From Streptomyces decoyicus (GTDB lineage Bacteria; Actinomycetota; Actinomycetes; Streptomycetales; Streptomycetaceae): DNA of 64,000 nucleotides. Shown piece by piece: positions 16,131 through 23,896 of this stretch. Where the stretch lies: contig NZ_CP082301.1 in NCBI RefSeq assembly GCF_019880305.1, positions 4,526,001-4,590,000 on the forward strand, given 5' to 3'. The notes under the pieces were generated by a model. It was not told the DNA's origin and did not search any database. It saw only the letters and a list, made by a program, of their open reading frames with translations. The position numbers and the translations under genes are program-made. The stretch's first letter is position 1. Each line of letters begins with the position of its first letter.

Positions 16131-17483
16131 CTACCGGGAGCCGGGCGCCACCAGCCGCTCCGCCGCCCGATGTGCCTCGGCCAGTACGCCACCGAGGTTC
16201 GCGTACAGCAGCCGCCCGTCGCGCTTGACCGCCCGCCCGTCCACCAGGACCGTATCGACGTTCCCCGGGTGTGCGGCGGTCACCACCGCGCCGACCGGAT
16301 CGTGCGCCACCGGGGCGAGGTTGAGTGCGTCGGCGCGCAGCAGTACGAGGTCGGCGCGCTTGCCGACGCCCAGTGAGCCCACCTCCTCGCCGAGGCCGAG
16401 CGCCGCGGCCCCCTCGGCGGTGGCCATGCGCAGCACATCGGCTGCCTTGAGCGCGAACCCGCCGTTGGCGCCGTCTCCGTCTCCGTCTCCGTCTCCGTCG
16501 CCGTCGAAGTGGCTGCTCATCAGTGCGGCGCGCATCTGGGAGAACATGTCACCCGGCGCCGAGGTGACCGCGTCCGCGCCCAGCCCCGTGGTGATGCCCG
16601 CCCGGCGCAGCCGTCCCGCCATCGGTGCGCCGAACCGCATCGAGGCCTCGATCGCCGGCGTGATCGCCACCGCCCCGCCGGACTCGGCGATCAGCCGCAG
16701 CTCGGAGTCGGGCAGCGAATTGCCGTGCACATACAGGGTGCCGGCGGTGAGCAGCCCCTGTTCCCGGAGGGCGCTGACCGGCCGCATCGCCACCGGCCCG
16801 GCGCTCACATGGACGGCGACGGGCAGCCCCAGCTCGCGGGCGAGCAGCCAGTCCTCCCGTACGGCCTCCGGTGGCGTGAAGGAGGGGCCGACCGGGGCCA
16901 GGGCCATCGTGACCCGCGCACCGCGCGACGGGAAGTGCGCGGTGCGGGCCTTGCGGACCCAGTCGGCCTGCCGGGCGGACTCGTCGAAGACGGGGTAGCC
17001 GTAGCCGAAGACGGCACGGATCCCCGCTTCCTCGAGCGCCTCGACGGCGGCTGCGGTGTGCTCCGGCGAGTACTGGACGTGGGAGAAGTCCTGGACGGTG
17101 GTGATCCCCGAGTCCAGGCAGTCCAGCGCGCCCAGGAGATTGCCGGTGTGCACGTCGGCGGGCGTGAAGCGGCCGGCGAGCTCACCGAGGACCCGGCTGA
17201 AGTAGCCGTCCAGGCTCGCGTCGACCGCGGCGGACCGCAGCACCCCCTGCCACAGATGCCGGTGGGCGTCGACGAACCCGGGCAGCACGACCATCGAGCG
17301 GGCGTCGATCACCTCCAGGCCGGGATCGGAGTCGTCGAGGGGCAGGTCGGGGCCCACGGCGGCGATCCGGCCCTCCTCGATGAGGACGTCGGTGTGCGGG
17401 TGGACGACGGGGTGGGGGGCGGTGTCGATGACCAGGCCGCCGCGCAGAAGCAGTCGCGGTGTGTGGTGGCGCTCGTTTTCCAT
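16131..17483 (-). CDS. metal-dependent amidohydrolase (cytosine deaminase/TRZ-ATZ-like)
   Basis: A 450-residue amidohydrolase of the composite-barrel type. The HxH metal motif is at residues 74-76 in GFVDAHRHLW. Further ligand positions are in VAVHVSAG, LYVHGNS and GLGADAVTS, and GSLGVGKRADLVLL closes the barrel region. Such enzymes deaminate or dechlorinate heterocycles in the cytoplasm; the substrate is unknown. Residues near 327-338 are an acidic Asp-Gly repeat encoded by a hexanucleotide microsatellite, an unusual insertion. GAGGG precedes the ATG. The gene is divergent from a MarR regulator, with operator-like repeats between. Confidence 0.88.
   Translation of the reverse strand: MENERHHTPRLLLRGGLVIDTAPHPVVHPHTDVLIEEGRIAAVGPDLPLDDSDPGLEVIDARSMVVLPGFVDAHRHLWQGVLRSAAVDASLDGYFSRVLGELAGRFTPADVHTGNLLGALDCLDSGITTVQDFSHVQYSPEHTAAAVEALEEAGIRAVFGYGYPVFDESARQADWVRKARTAHFPSRGARVTMALAPVGPSFTPPEAVREDWLLARELGLPVAVHVSAGPVAMRPVSALREQGLLTAGTLYVHGNSLPDSELRLIAESGGAVAITPAIEASMRFGAPMAGRLRRAGITTGLGADAVTSAPGDMFSQMRAALMSSHFDGDGDGDGDGDGANGGFALKAADVLRMATAEGAAALGLGEEVGSLGVGKRADLVLLRADALNLAPVAHDPVGAVVTAAHPGNVDTVLVDGRAVKRDGRLLYANLGGVLAEAHRAAERLVAPGSR
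16471..16506. repeat. hexanucleotide microsatellite inside the amidohydrolase gene
   Basis: Six CCGTCT/CCGTCG units encode alternating Asp-Gly on the minus strand. Because the unit is 6 bp, copy-number changes keep the frame and only change the loop length. Confidence 0.85.
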
Positions 17484-17511
17484 GGCAAGTCACCCTCTAC
17501 ACGTTCGGAAG

Positions 17512-17531
17512 AAAGCTTTATAGAAAGCTAT
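17512..17531. promoter_or_regulatory. operator-like repeats between amidohydrolase and marR
   Basis: AGCTTT (17514-17519) is an inverted repeat of AAAGCT (17524-17529), and ATAG/CTAT flank the second half. The AT-rich element touches the MarR start at 17533 and lies 29-48 bp upstream of the divergent amidohydrolase start. A MarR dimer bound here could repress both. Confidence 0.55.
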
Positions 17532-17532
17532 C

Positions 17533-18108
17533 ATGGTGGTGATCTATCCTGCCGAAGTGACCGCAGCATCCGGACCAGTACCCGACCCCGTCGATGCGCT
17601 GCTGAGCGCATGGCGCACCGAGCTGCCGGATGTGCTCCGCCCGACGACGGAACTGTCGAAACGGATAACGCAGCTCGCCGGCGCCCTGGACGCGGCCACC
17701 CGCGGTGTACTGCCCGAACTCGGCCTGACCGTCGCCGAGTTCGACATCCTGGTCGCCCTGCGCAGGTCCGGTGAGCCGTACCGTATGAAGCCGAACGAAC
17801 TGGCCCGGTCCCTGCTGCTGTCCTCCGGCGGCATCAGCAACGTCGTCAACCACCTCACCGGCCGCGGGCTCGTCCTCCGCGAGCCCTCACCGGACGACGG
17901 CCGCAGCACCATGATCCGGCTGACACCGGACGGGGTACGGACCGCCGAGCGTGCCGTCCGCGTCAATGCAGACGCCCATGAGGCGGTCTTCGCCGAGGCG
18001 TCCCCCACGGCCGTGAACGCGGCCACCCGAGCGCTGCGGGACGTGGGCGTACACCGCCTCCCCGCACCGCGCCCGCTGCGCACGGGACGCAATCGCAGCC
18101 GGTCCTGA
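17533..18108 (+). CDS. MarR family transcriptional regulator
   Basis: A 191-residue protein with a MarR winged helix: LTVAEFDILVALRRSG, recognition segment ELARSLLLSSGGISNVVNHL, and wing REPSPDDGRSTMIRLTPDG. The ATG at 17533 has no Shine-Dalgarno sequence, so the mRNA may be leaderless; a downstream GTG is an alternative. The last 25 residues are basic and Pro/Arg-rich, unlike most MarR proteins. The gene is divergent from the amidohydrolase and probably controls it. Confidence 0.85.
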   Translation: MVVIYPAEVTAASGPVPDPVDALLSAWRTELPDVLRPTTELSKRITQLAGALDAATRGVLPELGLTVAEFDILVALRRSGEPYRMKPNELARSLLLSSGGISNVVNHLTGRGLVLREPSPDDGRSTMIRLTPDGVRTAERAVRVNADAHEAVFAEASPTAVNAATRALRDVGVHRLPAPRPLRTGRNRSRS

Positions 18109-18123
18109 GGCGCGGCGGCCGGG

Positions 18124-18229
18124 GGCGCGGCGGCGAGTCCGGGACGGTAGCCGCTCCTGGCGCGGCGGCGAGTTTGGGACGGTAGCCGCTCCCGGTGCGG
18201 CGGCGAGCCCCGGACCGTGGCCGGCCCGG
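18124..18229. repeat. three tandem 35-bp repeats
   Basis: Units start at 18124, 18159 and 18194. The first two are nearly identical (core GCGGCGAGT...GGGACGGTAGCCGCTCC); the third is more diverged. They fill the gap between the convergent MarR and VOC-protein genes. No coding function is evident. Confidence 0.85.
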
Positions 18230-18273
18230 GGCTCTCGCGGCGCACAGCCGATGCCTGGGCTGTTCCTGGGCCT

Positions 18274-18747
18274 CTAGGCCTGATCGGCCGCGGCCTGGAG
18301 CGCGGCGATGTCGATCTTCTTCATGCCGAACATGGCCTGCATGGCGCGGGCCGCACGTGCCTGGTCGGGGTCGTTCAGCATCTCCGCCATGCCGCCGGGC
18401 GCCACTTGCCAGGACAGCCCGTACTTGTCCTTCAGCCAGCCACAGGGGCCCTCCTCGCCGCCTTCGGAGAGCTTGGCCCAGTAGTAGTCGATCTCGCCCT
18501 GGTCGGCGCAGCTGATCATCAGGGAGATGGCCTCGTCGAAGGTGAACTCGGGGCCGCCGTTGATCGCGATGTACTCCTGGCCGTCGAGCTCGAACTCCAC
18601 CGTCAGTACGGTCCCCGCAGGTCGCGGGCCTGCCTCGTTGTAATAGGTGACGTTCTTGATCTTCGAGTCCGGGAATACCGAGCAGTAGAACTCCGCGGCT
18701 TCCTTGCCCTGGGTGTCGAACCAGAGGTTGGGGATGATCTTGGGCAT
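18274..18747 (-). CDS. VOC family protein (PhnB-like)
   Basis: A 157-residue protein of the PhnB/3-demethylubiquinone methyltransferase-like group of the vicinal-oxygen-chelate superfamily: FYCSVFPDS near the N-terminus, TVEFELDGQEYIAINGGPEF, and GWLKDKYGLSWQVAP with a conserved aromatic. The ATG at 18747 follows GGGAGAAG and gives the usual family length. Members are soluble with two beta-alpha-beta-beta-beta units. The substrate and reaction are not known. Confidence 0.88.
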   Translation of the reverse strand: MPKIIPNLWFDTQGKEAAEFYCSVFPDSKIKNVTYYNEAGPRPAGTVLTVEFELDGQEYIAINGGPEFTFDEAISLMISCADQGEIDYYWAKLSEGGEEGPCGWLKDKYGLSWQVAPGGMAEMLNDPDQARAARAMQAMFGMKKIDIAALQAAADQA

Positions 18748-19053
18748 GGTCTTCTCCCTGAGACGGGGTCGCTGCCGGTGGCAGCGTCTGTGCCTCCTAA
18801 GACCGTCGCACCGCTCGGAACTCATCGCTATCCAGGGACGCGGTTCGGGTCGCACCTCCAGGGACGCGATTCGGCTCGCCCTGTGGGGGCGTTTTTCGGC
18901 CAGGCCGACTACGAAGGCGACGGTGACGACGACGGGGCGATGGCGGCGGCGATGGCAGCGGCGAGTGGGCCAACCGTGGCGGTGACGGCGGCGGCGGTGA
19001 AGCGGGACGGTCGCGGACCGGGCCCGGGTGCGGGACGGCCTTCGCGAGCGGCC
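18748..19053. repeat. 306-bp gap with two 26-bp direct repeats
   Basis: Two 26-bp near-identical units start at 18831 and 18857 (TCCAGGGACGCG, then T/A-variable TTCGG). The rest, about 18900-19050, is a GGCGG/GACGG-rich tract. I see no gene. The upstream lipoprotein gene ends here, and the VOC gene promoter must lie in this interval. Confidence 0.7.
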
Positions 19054-19911
19054 TCACTTCCACCCGAAGGTGACGTCCTTGGTGTCGAGGTGCATGCCCA
19101 GCGGCACCCGCCAGCCGTCCACGCACACCCGCCAGGTGCCGGTCTTCTTCTTGCCGGGGGCGAGCGGCAGCGGAAGTTCGTGGGTGGACGTGATCGTCGC
19201 CCAGTCGATGCCGAGGGCCCCGATGATGTGGGTGCCGAAGGTGACGGTTCCGGCGGTGACGGGCCGGTCGCCGCTGTTGAGGAAGTCGAGGGTGACCTTC
19301 TGGCACCAGCGGACGTCGGTGCCGGCGAGAGCGGGCTTGCCGATCAGAAGACCGGCAGGCGCGTCCGCACCGGCCGGGATGGTGGGGGAGGGCGGCTCCG
19401 GGGCGGGAGAGCCATGGGGCGGGGTGGAACCGCCGGGGTGGCTGGGGGAGTTGGGTGAGTCCGGTGAGTCCGGTGAGCCCGGGGACGTGGCGCCGTCGCC
19501 GTGACCGGAGTGCGCTCCGGCGGGTGGTGCGGAGGGGCCGGGCGAGGCTCCGGACGCACCGGGGCTGCCGGGGGCTCCTGAGCCGTCGGCCGCCTCGCCC
19601 CCGCCGGATCCGGCGGGGGACCCGGATCCGGGCCGCCCAGCAGGCGCACTGCCTCCGTTGCCGTCCCCGTCTCCACTGCCACTGCCACTGCCGCTTCCGC
19701 TACCGCCCCTGCGGCCCCCGTCGCCGTCCAGGGGCGTCAGCTCCACACCATCGCCAGGCGGTACGGCCCGGGTCGGCGCCTGACCATCGGCGGGGCCCGC
19801 CGCGCCCACCGCGACATAGCCCTGGCCGGCCGCGCTCCCGCAGCCGGTGAGCAGCGCACCCAGACACAGCACGGCCGCAGAGGCGGAGGCCACAGTCGTC
19901 GTCCGTCGCAT
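19054..19911 (-). CDS. secreted lipoprotein with long disordered linker
   Basis: A 285-residue lipoprotein. The signal peptide MRRTTTVASASAAVLCLGAL ends in the lipobox LLTGC, with the lipidated Cys at 24. Residues about 60-180 are Gly/Ser/Pro-rich with runs of Ser-Gly, then Asp-Gly. A folded beta-rich C-terminal domain (about 185-285) contains WCQKVTLDFLNSGDRPVTAG and CVDGWRVPLGMH. The two Cys could form a disulfide. The domain resembles small carbohydrate-binding or Ig-like folds of secreted actinomycete proteins, but I cannot name it. The linker is repeat-encoded and probably length-variable. Confidence 0.8.
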   Translation of the reverse strand: MRRTTTVASASAAVLCLGALLTGCGSAAGQGYVAVGAAGPADGQAPTRAVPPGDGVELTPLDGDGGRRGGSGSGSGSGSGDGDGNGGSAPAGRPGSGSPAGSGGGEAADGSGAPGSPGASGASPGPSAPPAGAHSGHGDGATSPGSPDSPDSPNSPSHPGGSTPPHGSPAPEPPSPTIPAGADAPAGLLIGKPALAGTDVRWCQKVTLDFLNSGDRPVTAGTVTFGTHIIGALGIDWATITSTHELPLPLAPGKKKTGTWRVCVDGWRVPLGMHLDTKDVTFGWK

Positions 19912-20502
19912 CGCGCCAGTGTTGCTGACGGTGCATCAGGTGTACAGAGGCCGGCCGGACGCATTCCTCGGCGATCCGGGGAGGACGCGATGGGGCACGC
20001 GATCGACAGCCTGCTCCCCCGTGGCCGGGCGCACTGCTGACGGCGTCGGCCGGTTGACCCTCACGGGCGACGGACGGGCAGGAGGGCGGGCGGTCAAGGC
20101 CGGACCAAGTTCTCGGTCCACGGGCTGCGTTCGGCGATCCACGTGGGAGCCACGGACGGGGGCGCACGAAAGGCCCCCCAGACGGGACCTACAGACGGGG
20201 TTCCACACACGGGGACCCAAAGACAGGGACCCAAACACAGGTACCCAAAGAGGGCGACGCACGGAGGGCAATCCACCAACGGAACATCCGGAACACCCGG
20301 AACGACGCACAACGCCCGACATAAAACGCCCGACATAAAACGCCCGACATAAAACGCCCGAACGCGCTCACGAGCCTCGTGCCGTCCCTCATGCGGCCGG
20401 GCGCGCGCCTCTCGCGCCACGCCCCGCCCCTTCCTCTCCGAAGCTTTACAACTGTCCGCCGAGCGACGCTGAGCGCCTTGCAGCCCCTCGGCGGACCGTT
20501 CC
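19912..20502. repeat. 591-bp intergenic region with two 14-bp tandem arrays
   Basis: No gene is apparent. Units of 14 bp follow one another from about 20177 to 20260 (consensus AAAGACAGGGACCC; clear copies at 20191, 20205, 20219 and 20233). A second, unrelated 14-bp unit, GACATAAAACGCCC, is repeated three times exactly at 20318-20359. Between them lies a GGAACA(C/T)CC motif repeated at about 10 bp. The tract is A-rich for this genome. It lies downstream of the sigma factor gene and upstream of the lipoprotein gene. Confidence 0.85.
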
Positions 20503-21339
20503 TCAGTCGGAGATGAGGCCCTCGCGCAGCTGCGCCAGGGTGCGGGTGAGCAGACGGGAGACGTGCATCTGGGAGATGCCGACCTCCTCGCCGATCTGGG
20601 ACTGCGTCATGTTGGCGAAGAAGCGCAGCATGATGATCTGGCGCTCGCGGGGCGGGAGTTTGGCCAGCAGGGGCTTGAGGGACTCGCGGTACTCCACGCC
20701 CTCCAGGGCGGTGTCCTCGTAGCCGAGGCGGTCCGCGAGGGAGCCCTCGCCGCCGTCGTCCTCGGGGGAGGGGGAGTCGAGCGAGGAGGCGGTGTACGCG
20801 TTGCCGACGGCCAGGCCGTCGACCACGTCCTCCTCCGACACCCCCAGGCACAGGGCCAGTTCGGGGACGGTCGGGGAGCGGTCCAGCTTCTGGGAGAGCT
20901 CGTCGCTGGCCTTGGTGAGGGCGAGCCGGAGCTCCTGGAGCCGGCGCGGGACCCGTACCGACCATGACGTGTCACGGAAAAAGCGCTTGATCTCGCCGAC
21001 CACGGTCGGCATCGCGAACGTCGGGAATTCCACGCCGCGTTCGCAGTCGAAACGGTCGATCGCCTTGATCAGGCCGATGGTGCCGACCTGGACGATGTCC
21101 TCCATCGGTTCGTTGCGGCTGCGGAAGCGGGCCGCGGCGTAGCGCACCAGAGGGAGGTTCAGTTCGATGAGCGTGTCTCGGACGTACGTACGTTCCGCGC
21201 AGTCCTTGTCGAGCGAGGCCAGCCGCAGGAACAGGGAGCGGGAGAGCGTGCGGGTGTTGATGGCGTCGTCGTCATGCACGTGCGGTGCGGGCGCGGGAAT
21301 CGCGGGAAGCACCTTCGAGCTGCCCAGTTCTACGGACAT
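20503..21339 (-). CDS. SigB/SigF-class RNA polymerase sigma factor (possible sigN)
   Basis: A 278-residue group-3 sigma factor. Region 2 contains LNLPLVRYAAARFRSRNEP, DIVQVGTIGLIKAIDRFD and FPTFAMPTVVGEIKRFFRD. Region 3 lies about 130-200. Region 4 ends in PRERQIIMLRF and SQIGEEVGISQMHVSRL. ATG 21339 is chosen because AAGGGGGTGGC precedes it. It lies beside a paralogue. In Streptomyces coelicolor sigN and sigF are adjacent near upp, so this copy is probably the sigN-like one, which controls development and stress. No Rsb-type anti-sigma gene is adjacent. Confidence 0.9.
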   Translation of the reverse strand: MSVELGSSKVLPAIPAPAPHVHDDDAINTRTLSRSLFLRLASLDKDCAERTYVRDTLIELNLPLVRYAAARFRSRNEPMEDIVQVGTIGLIKAIDRFDCERGVEFPTFAMPTVVGEIKRFFRDTSWSVRVPRRLQELRLALTKASDELSQKLDRSPTVPELALCLGVSEEDVVDGLAVGNAYTASSLDSPSPEDDGGEGSLADRLGYEDTALEGVEYRESLKPLLAKLPPRERQIIMLRFFANMTQSQIGEEVGISQMHVSRLLTRTLAQLREGLISD

Positions 21340-21538
21340 GCCACCCCCTTGAGGTCGCGGTCGGGTCGCTGTGGCGTCCTCGGACCGGGGCGGACCGAGG
21401 AGTGATGCCTCCACCTGAATACCGGAGGCAGCGCTACGGCAAACGCGGTTCCAGCAGAATGTCACATGTCGGCAACACGCTGTAGCGCCATGTCGACATA
21501 TCTGCGCAGGCTGTACGGGGACGGGTCGCCCGTCCCGG

Positions 21539-22348
21539 TTAGGCCTCGATCCTGTTTGCGGATCGCAGCCGGGCGAAGCTCCGCGACAGTAGCCGCGAGA
21601 CATGCATCTGCGACACCCCTAGCTCCGCACTGATCTGTGACTGCGTCAGATTGCTGTAGTAACGCAGCAGAAGGATCCGCTGCTCGCGCTCGGGAAGCTG
21701 GACGAGGAGATGCCGTACGAGGTCGCGGTGCTCGACACCGGCCAGCTCAGGGTCCTCGTATCCGAGGCGGTCGAGCAGGCCGGGCAGGCCGTCGCCCTCC
21801 TGGGCGGCCTCCAGCGAGGTGGCGTGATACGAGCGGCCGGCCTCCAGGCAGGCCAGCACCTCGTCCTCCCCGATCTTCAGTCGCTCGGCGATCTCGGCGG
21901 TGGTGGGGGAGCGGCCGTGCAGCACCGTCAGGTCCTCCGTCGCGCCGTTGACCTGCACCCAGAGCTCGTGCAGGCGGCGCGGAACATGGACCGTGCGGAC
22001 ATTGTCTCGAAAGTAGCGTTTGATCTCGCCGACGACGGTGGGCATGGCGAAGGTGGGGAACTGGACGCCCCGGTCCGGATCGAACCGGTCGATCGCATTG
22101 ATCAGGCCGATGGTGCCGACCTGGATGACGTCCTCCATCGGCTCGTTGCGGCTGCGGAAGCGCGCCGCGGCATAGCGGACCAGCGGCAGATTGGCTTCGA
22201 TCAGCGCGGCACGGACCCGGGTGTGCTCGGGGGTGCCCGGTTCGAGGTCCGTCAACTCCGCGAACAGCACCTGCGTGAGCGCCCGCGTGTCCGCGCTTCG
22301 GCTCTCGCGGGATGGAGCCTTGGGCGCAGTACGGGCCGTCACGGTCAC
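21539..22348 (-). CDS. sigF: SigF-like RNA polymerase sigma factor
   Basis: A 269-residue group-3 sigma factor closely related to its neighbour (region 2 FRSRNEPMEDVIQVGTIGL; region 4 YYSNLTQSQISAELGVSQMH). The frame is open to a TTG at 22378, but GTG 22348 sits in the context GGGTGGC-GTG that matches the start of the paralogue, so I prefer it; GTG 22342 is also possible. Streptomyces SigF directs late sporulation. The name rests on remembered gene order and sequence pattern. Regulation by a remote anti-sigma factor is expected, since none is adjacent. Confidence 0.85.
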   Translation of the reverse strand: MTVTARTAPKAPSRESRSADTRALTQVLFAELTDLEPGTPEHTRVRAALIEANLPLVRYAAARFRSRNEPMEDVIQVGTIGLINAIDRFDPDRGVQFPTFAMPTVVGEIKRYFRDNVRTVHVPRRLHELWVQVNGATEDLTVLHGRSPTTAEIAERLKIGEDEVLACLEAGRSYHATSLEAAQEGDGLPGLLDRLGYEDPELAGVEHRDLVRHLLVQLPEREQRILLLRYYSNLTQSQISAELGVSQMHVSRLLSRSFARLRSANRIEA

Positions 22349-22404
22349 GCCACCCTTCACAGTGCATGTATCCGGCAAAAGCGGTCATAGCATCACAAGA
22401 CATG

Positions 22405-22417
22405 TGCACTGTGTGCA
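22405..22417. promoter_or_regulatory. small palindrome upstream of the SigF-like gene
   Basis: TGCAC (22405-22409) and GTGCA (22413-22417) flank TGT, about 60 bp upstream of the preferred sigma start. It is a possible regulator site; nothing else supports it. Confidence 0.35.
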
Positions 22418-22500
22418 AGCACCCCATAATGCCGTGTTGAACAGAGAGTTGAGTGGGTGCGGGGCGGCCGGGGGGCGGGTGGTGCCCGGGGGTACGGCGA

Positions 22501-22529
22501 AGCCCCCCGCCCGCAGGGGGCGAGGGGCT
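22501..22529 (-). terminator. hairpin terminator after the Dabb gene
   Basis: The arms AGCCCCCCGCCC and GGGGCGAGGGGCT pair with one mismatch around a short loop, 31 bp beyond the Dabb-protein stop on the minus strand. Confidence 0.6.
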
Positions 22530-22559
22530 CGGCGGGGCGCTGTACGGAGGTGCCGCGGC

Positions 22560-22853
22560 TCAGAATTCGTAGTCGGCCATCACCCAGGTGGCGAATTCGC
22601 GCCACTGGGCAGCGGCCGCCTGGTGGGCCGGATGCTCGATATAGCGCTTGAGGGCGTCCTTGTCGGCCACGGCGGAGTTGATCGCGAAGTCGTAGGCGAT
22701 CGGGCGGTCGGTGATGTTCCAGGCGCACTCCCAGAACGTAAGCTCCGGGATCTCGTCCTCCAGCGCCGCGAACGCGCGGACGCCGGCCTGCACCCGCTCC
22801 TCGTTGCGGGAGACACCTTCATTGAGCTTGAACAGGACCAGGTGGCGGATCAC
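22560..22853 (-). CDS. Dabb (stress-responsive A/B barrel) domain protein
   Basis: A 97-residue protein of the Dabb family (dimeric alpha/beta barrel, usual length about 95-105). The opening MIRHLVLFKLNEGVS, the middle FAINSAVADKDALKRYIEHP and the end WREFATWVMADYEF match the ferredoxin-like fold and its conserved His-Pro. Relatives occur in polyketide cyclases and in stress proteins; the actual reaction is unknown. It lies upstream of the SigF-like gene in the same direction, with a hairpin between. Confidence 0.85.
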   Translation of the reverse strand: MIRHLVLFKLNEGVSRNEERVQAGVRAFAALEDEIPELTFWECAWNITDRPIAYDFAINSAVADKDALKRYIEHPAHQAAAAQWREFATWVMADYEF

Positions 22854-22983
22854 TGGGGGCCTCCGTGCGGCGGACGAGGCGCAGCCGGTCCGGTGGGCCG
22901 ACTGGGCCGGGCTGGGGTGCCGGCCGATCGCGGGCCGGCCTCTCGGGTGGCGCCAGGGCCCGCCGGGTCGGACCGGACGATCC

Positions 22984-23148
22984 CTACTTGATCAGCTGGG
23001 TCATGAACTGGCCGACGCCCTGAGCGGCGGACGATATGCCCTCGAACCCTATCTGGACCATTTCGGCGGCCCGCTGCGGGGAGGTGATGATCGTGTACAG
23101 CACGAAGACGATGATCATGTACAACGCGATCTTCTTCGCCTGCGCCAT
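22984..23148 (-). CDS. 54-residue membrane-associated protein
   Basis: A very small protein. The basic N-terminus MAQAKK is followed by a membrane helix (IALYMIIVFVLYTIITS) and an amphipathic C-terminal half (MVQIGFEGISSAAQGVGQF). ATG 23148 has a GGAGACGGGA site upstream. Its placement in the core sigma-upp block and the clean codon bias suggest a conserved Streptomyces gene. The pattern of one helix plus an amphipathic tail would suit a membrane-bound partner or toxin-like peptide, but no function is known. Confidence 0.75.
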   Translation of the reverse strand: MAQAKKIALYMIIVFVLYTIITSPQRAAEMVQIGFEGISSAAQGVGQFMTQLIK

Positions 23149-23678
23149 CAGTCCCGTCTCCCCTACGCAGTCCCCTACCGGCAATGCCTGCACGTCCCCG
23201 TTGCAGTCGGGCGAGTGTAACCACACGTGTTCGATCGCGGGAGCCGGGCCTACGGGCTCCGCTCGGGCGGCCCCGCCGGGCCGCGGCACCCGGGCTCCGG
23301 CACTGATCCGGACTTTATGGACCAAAGGCCTGCCAAGGGAGGCCCTTTGCCTGCCTGTTGGGCGGCCTCCCCGAGGCACCATGAAGGAGGTGGCCCGGTG
23401 GATCTGGCAGGAATCCACGGGCCCGGGACCAGGGCCTCTCTGCGGGGTCCGCGCCAAGATCGTCCGCGGGACGGTGGCGCGGATTCGGGGGTTCGGTCCG
23501 CAATCGGGGGGAGCGGTCGTCCCCTGACGCCCGCTTCCCCCGACCGAACAGGAGCCCCGCCTCCCGCGCCACCCCTGGAATCCACGGGGGGTCCCAGGAC
23601 ACGGCCCGGAGGCGGGGCTCCGTCGCATGCGGCGGCCGCGCGTGCCGTACGCGGCCCCGGAGCCCGCGGCCACGCGTC

Positions 23679-23735
23679 CGCGGGGTGCGTTCCTCTTCAG
23701 CGGGCCGGCCGCAACCAAGAGGAACGCACCCCGCG
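23679..23735. repeat. perfect 19-bp inverted repeat with 19-base loop
   Basis: CGCGGGGTGCGTTCCTCTT (23679-23697) is exactly complementary to 23717-23735. The loop contains the palindrome GGCCGGCC. It is the most stable hairpin of the divergent gap and is too perfect to be chance at this length. Confidence 0.9.
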
Positions 23736-23817
23736 TCTCCCACCCGGTACGACGCGGGCACCCTGGACGTCATGCGCCGCGACGTACCTGGTCGCCATGG
23801 AGCGTGCATCATGTACA

Positions 23818-23845
23818 CGACACATGACGCATCGGCAGTGTGTCG
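23818..23845. promoter_or_regulatory. inverted repeat upstream of the DUF2127-like gene
   Basis: CGACACA (23818-23824) and TGTGTCG (23839-23845) are separated by 14 bp, about 50-80 bp upstream of the ATG at 23897. They could form a repressor site for that gene. Confidence 0.4.
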
Positions 23846-23896
23846 TACCGCGGCATGTGGCCGCGTGGGACGACGAAAGGAAGACAGGCTCCGACG

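Larger units (their letters stand above)
23149..23896. other. 748-bp divergent gap with four successive inverted repeats
   Basis: No convincing protein gene is present. Inverted repeats follow one another at 23323-23349 (CAAAGGCCT with AGGCCCTTTG, one bulge), 23491-23549 (8-bp outer arms GTTCGGTC/GACCGAAC and an inner 12-bp stem with one G-T pair), 23551-23621 (perfect 14-bp arms GGAGCCCCGCCTCC) and 23679-23735 (perfect 19-bp arms). Both flanking genes point away, so ordinary terminators are not expected. A structured non-coding RNA or an invading small element are possible readings. Confidence 0.65.

Noticed and set aside
22501..22529. 6C-type structured RNA
   Set aside because: Only one C-rich hairpin is present; the 6C motif needs two with C-rich loops. 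It fits a terminator better.
23381..23527. Short + strand gene (MKEVARWIWQ...) inside the divergent gap
   Set aside because: It has a good-looking start but poor codon bias and falls across an inverted repeat; no domain or neighbour supports it.
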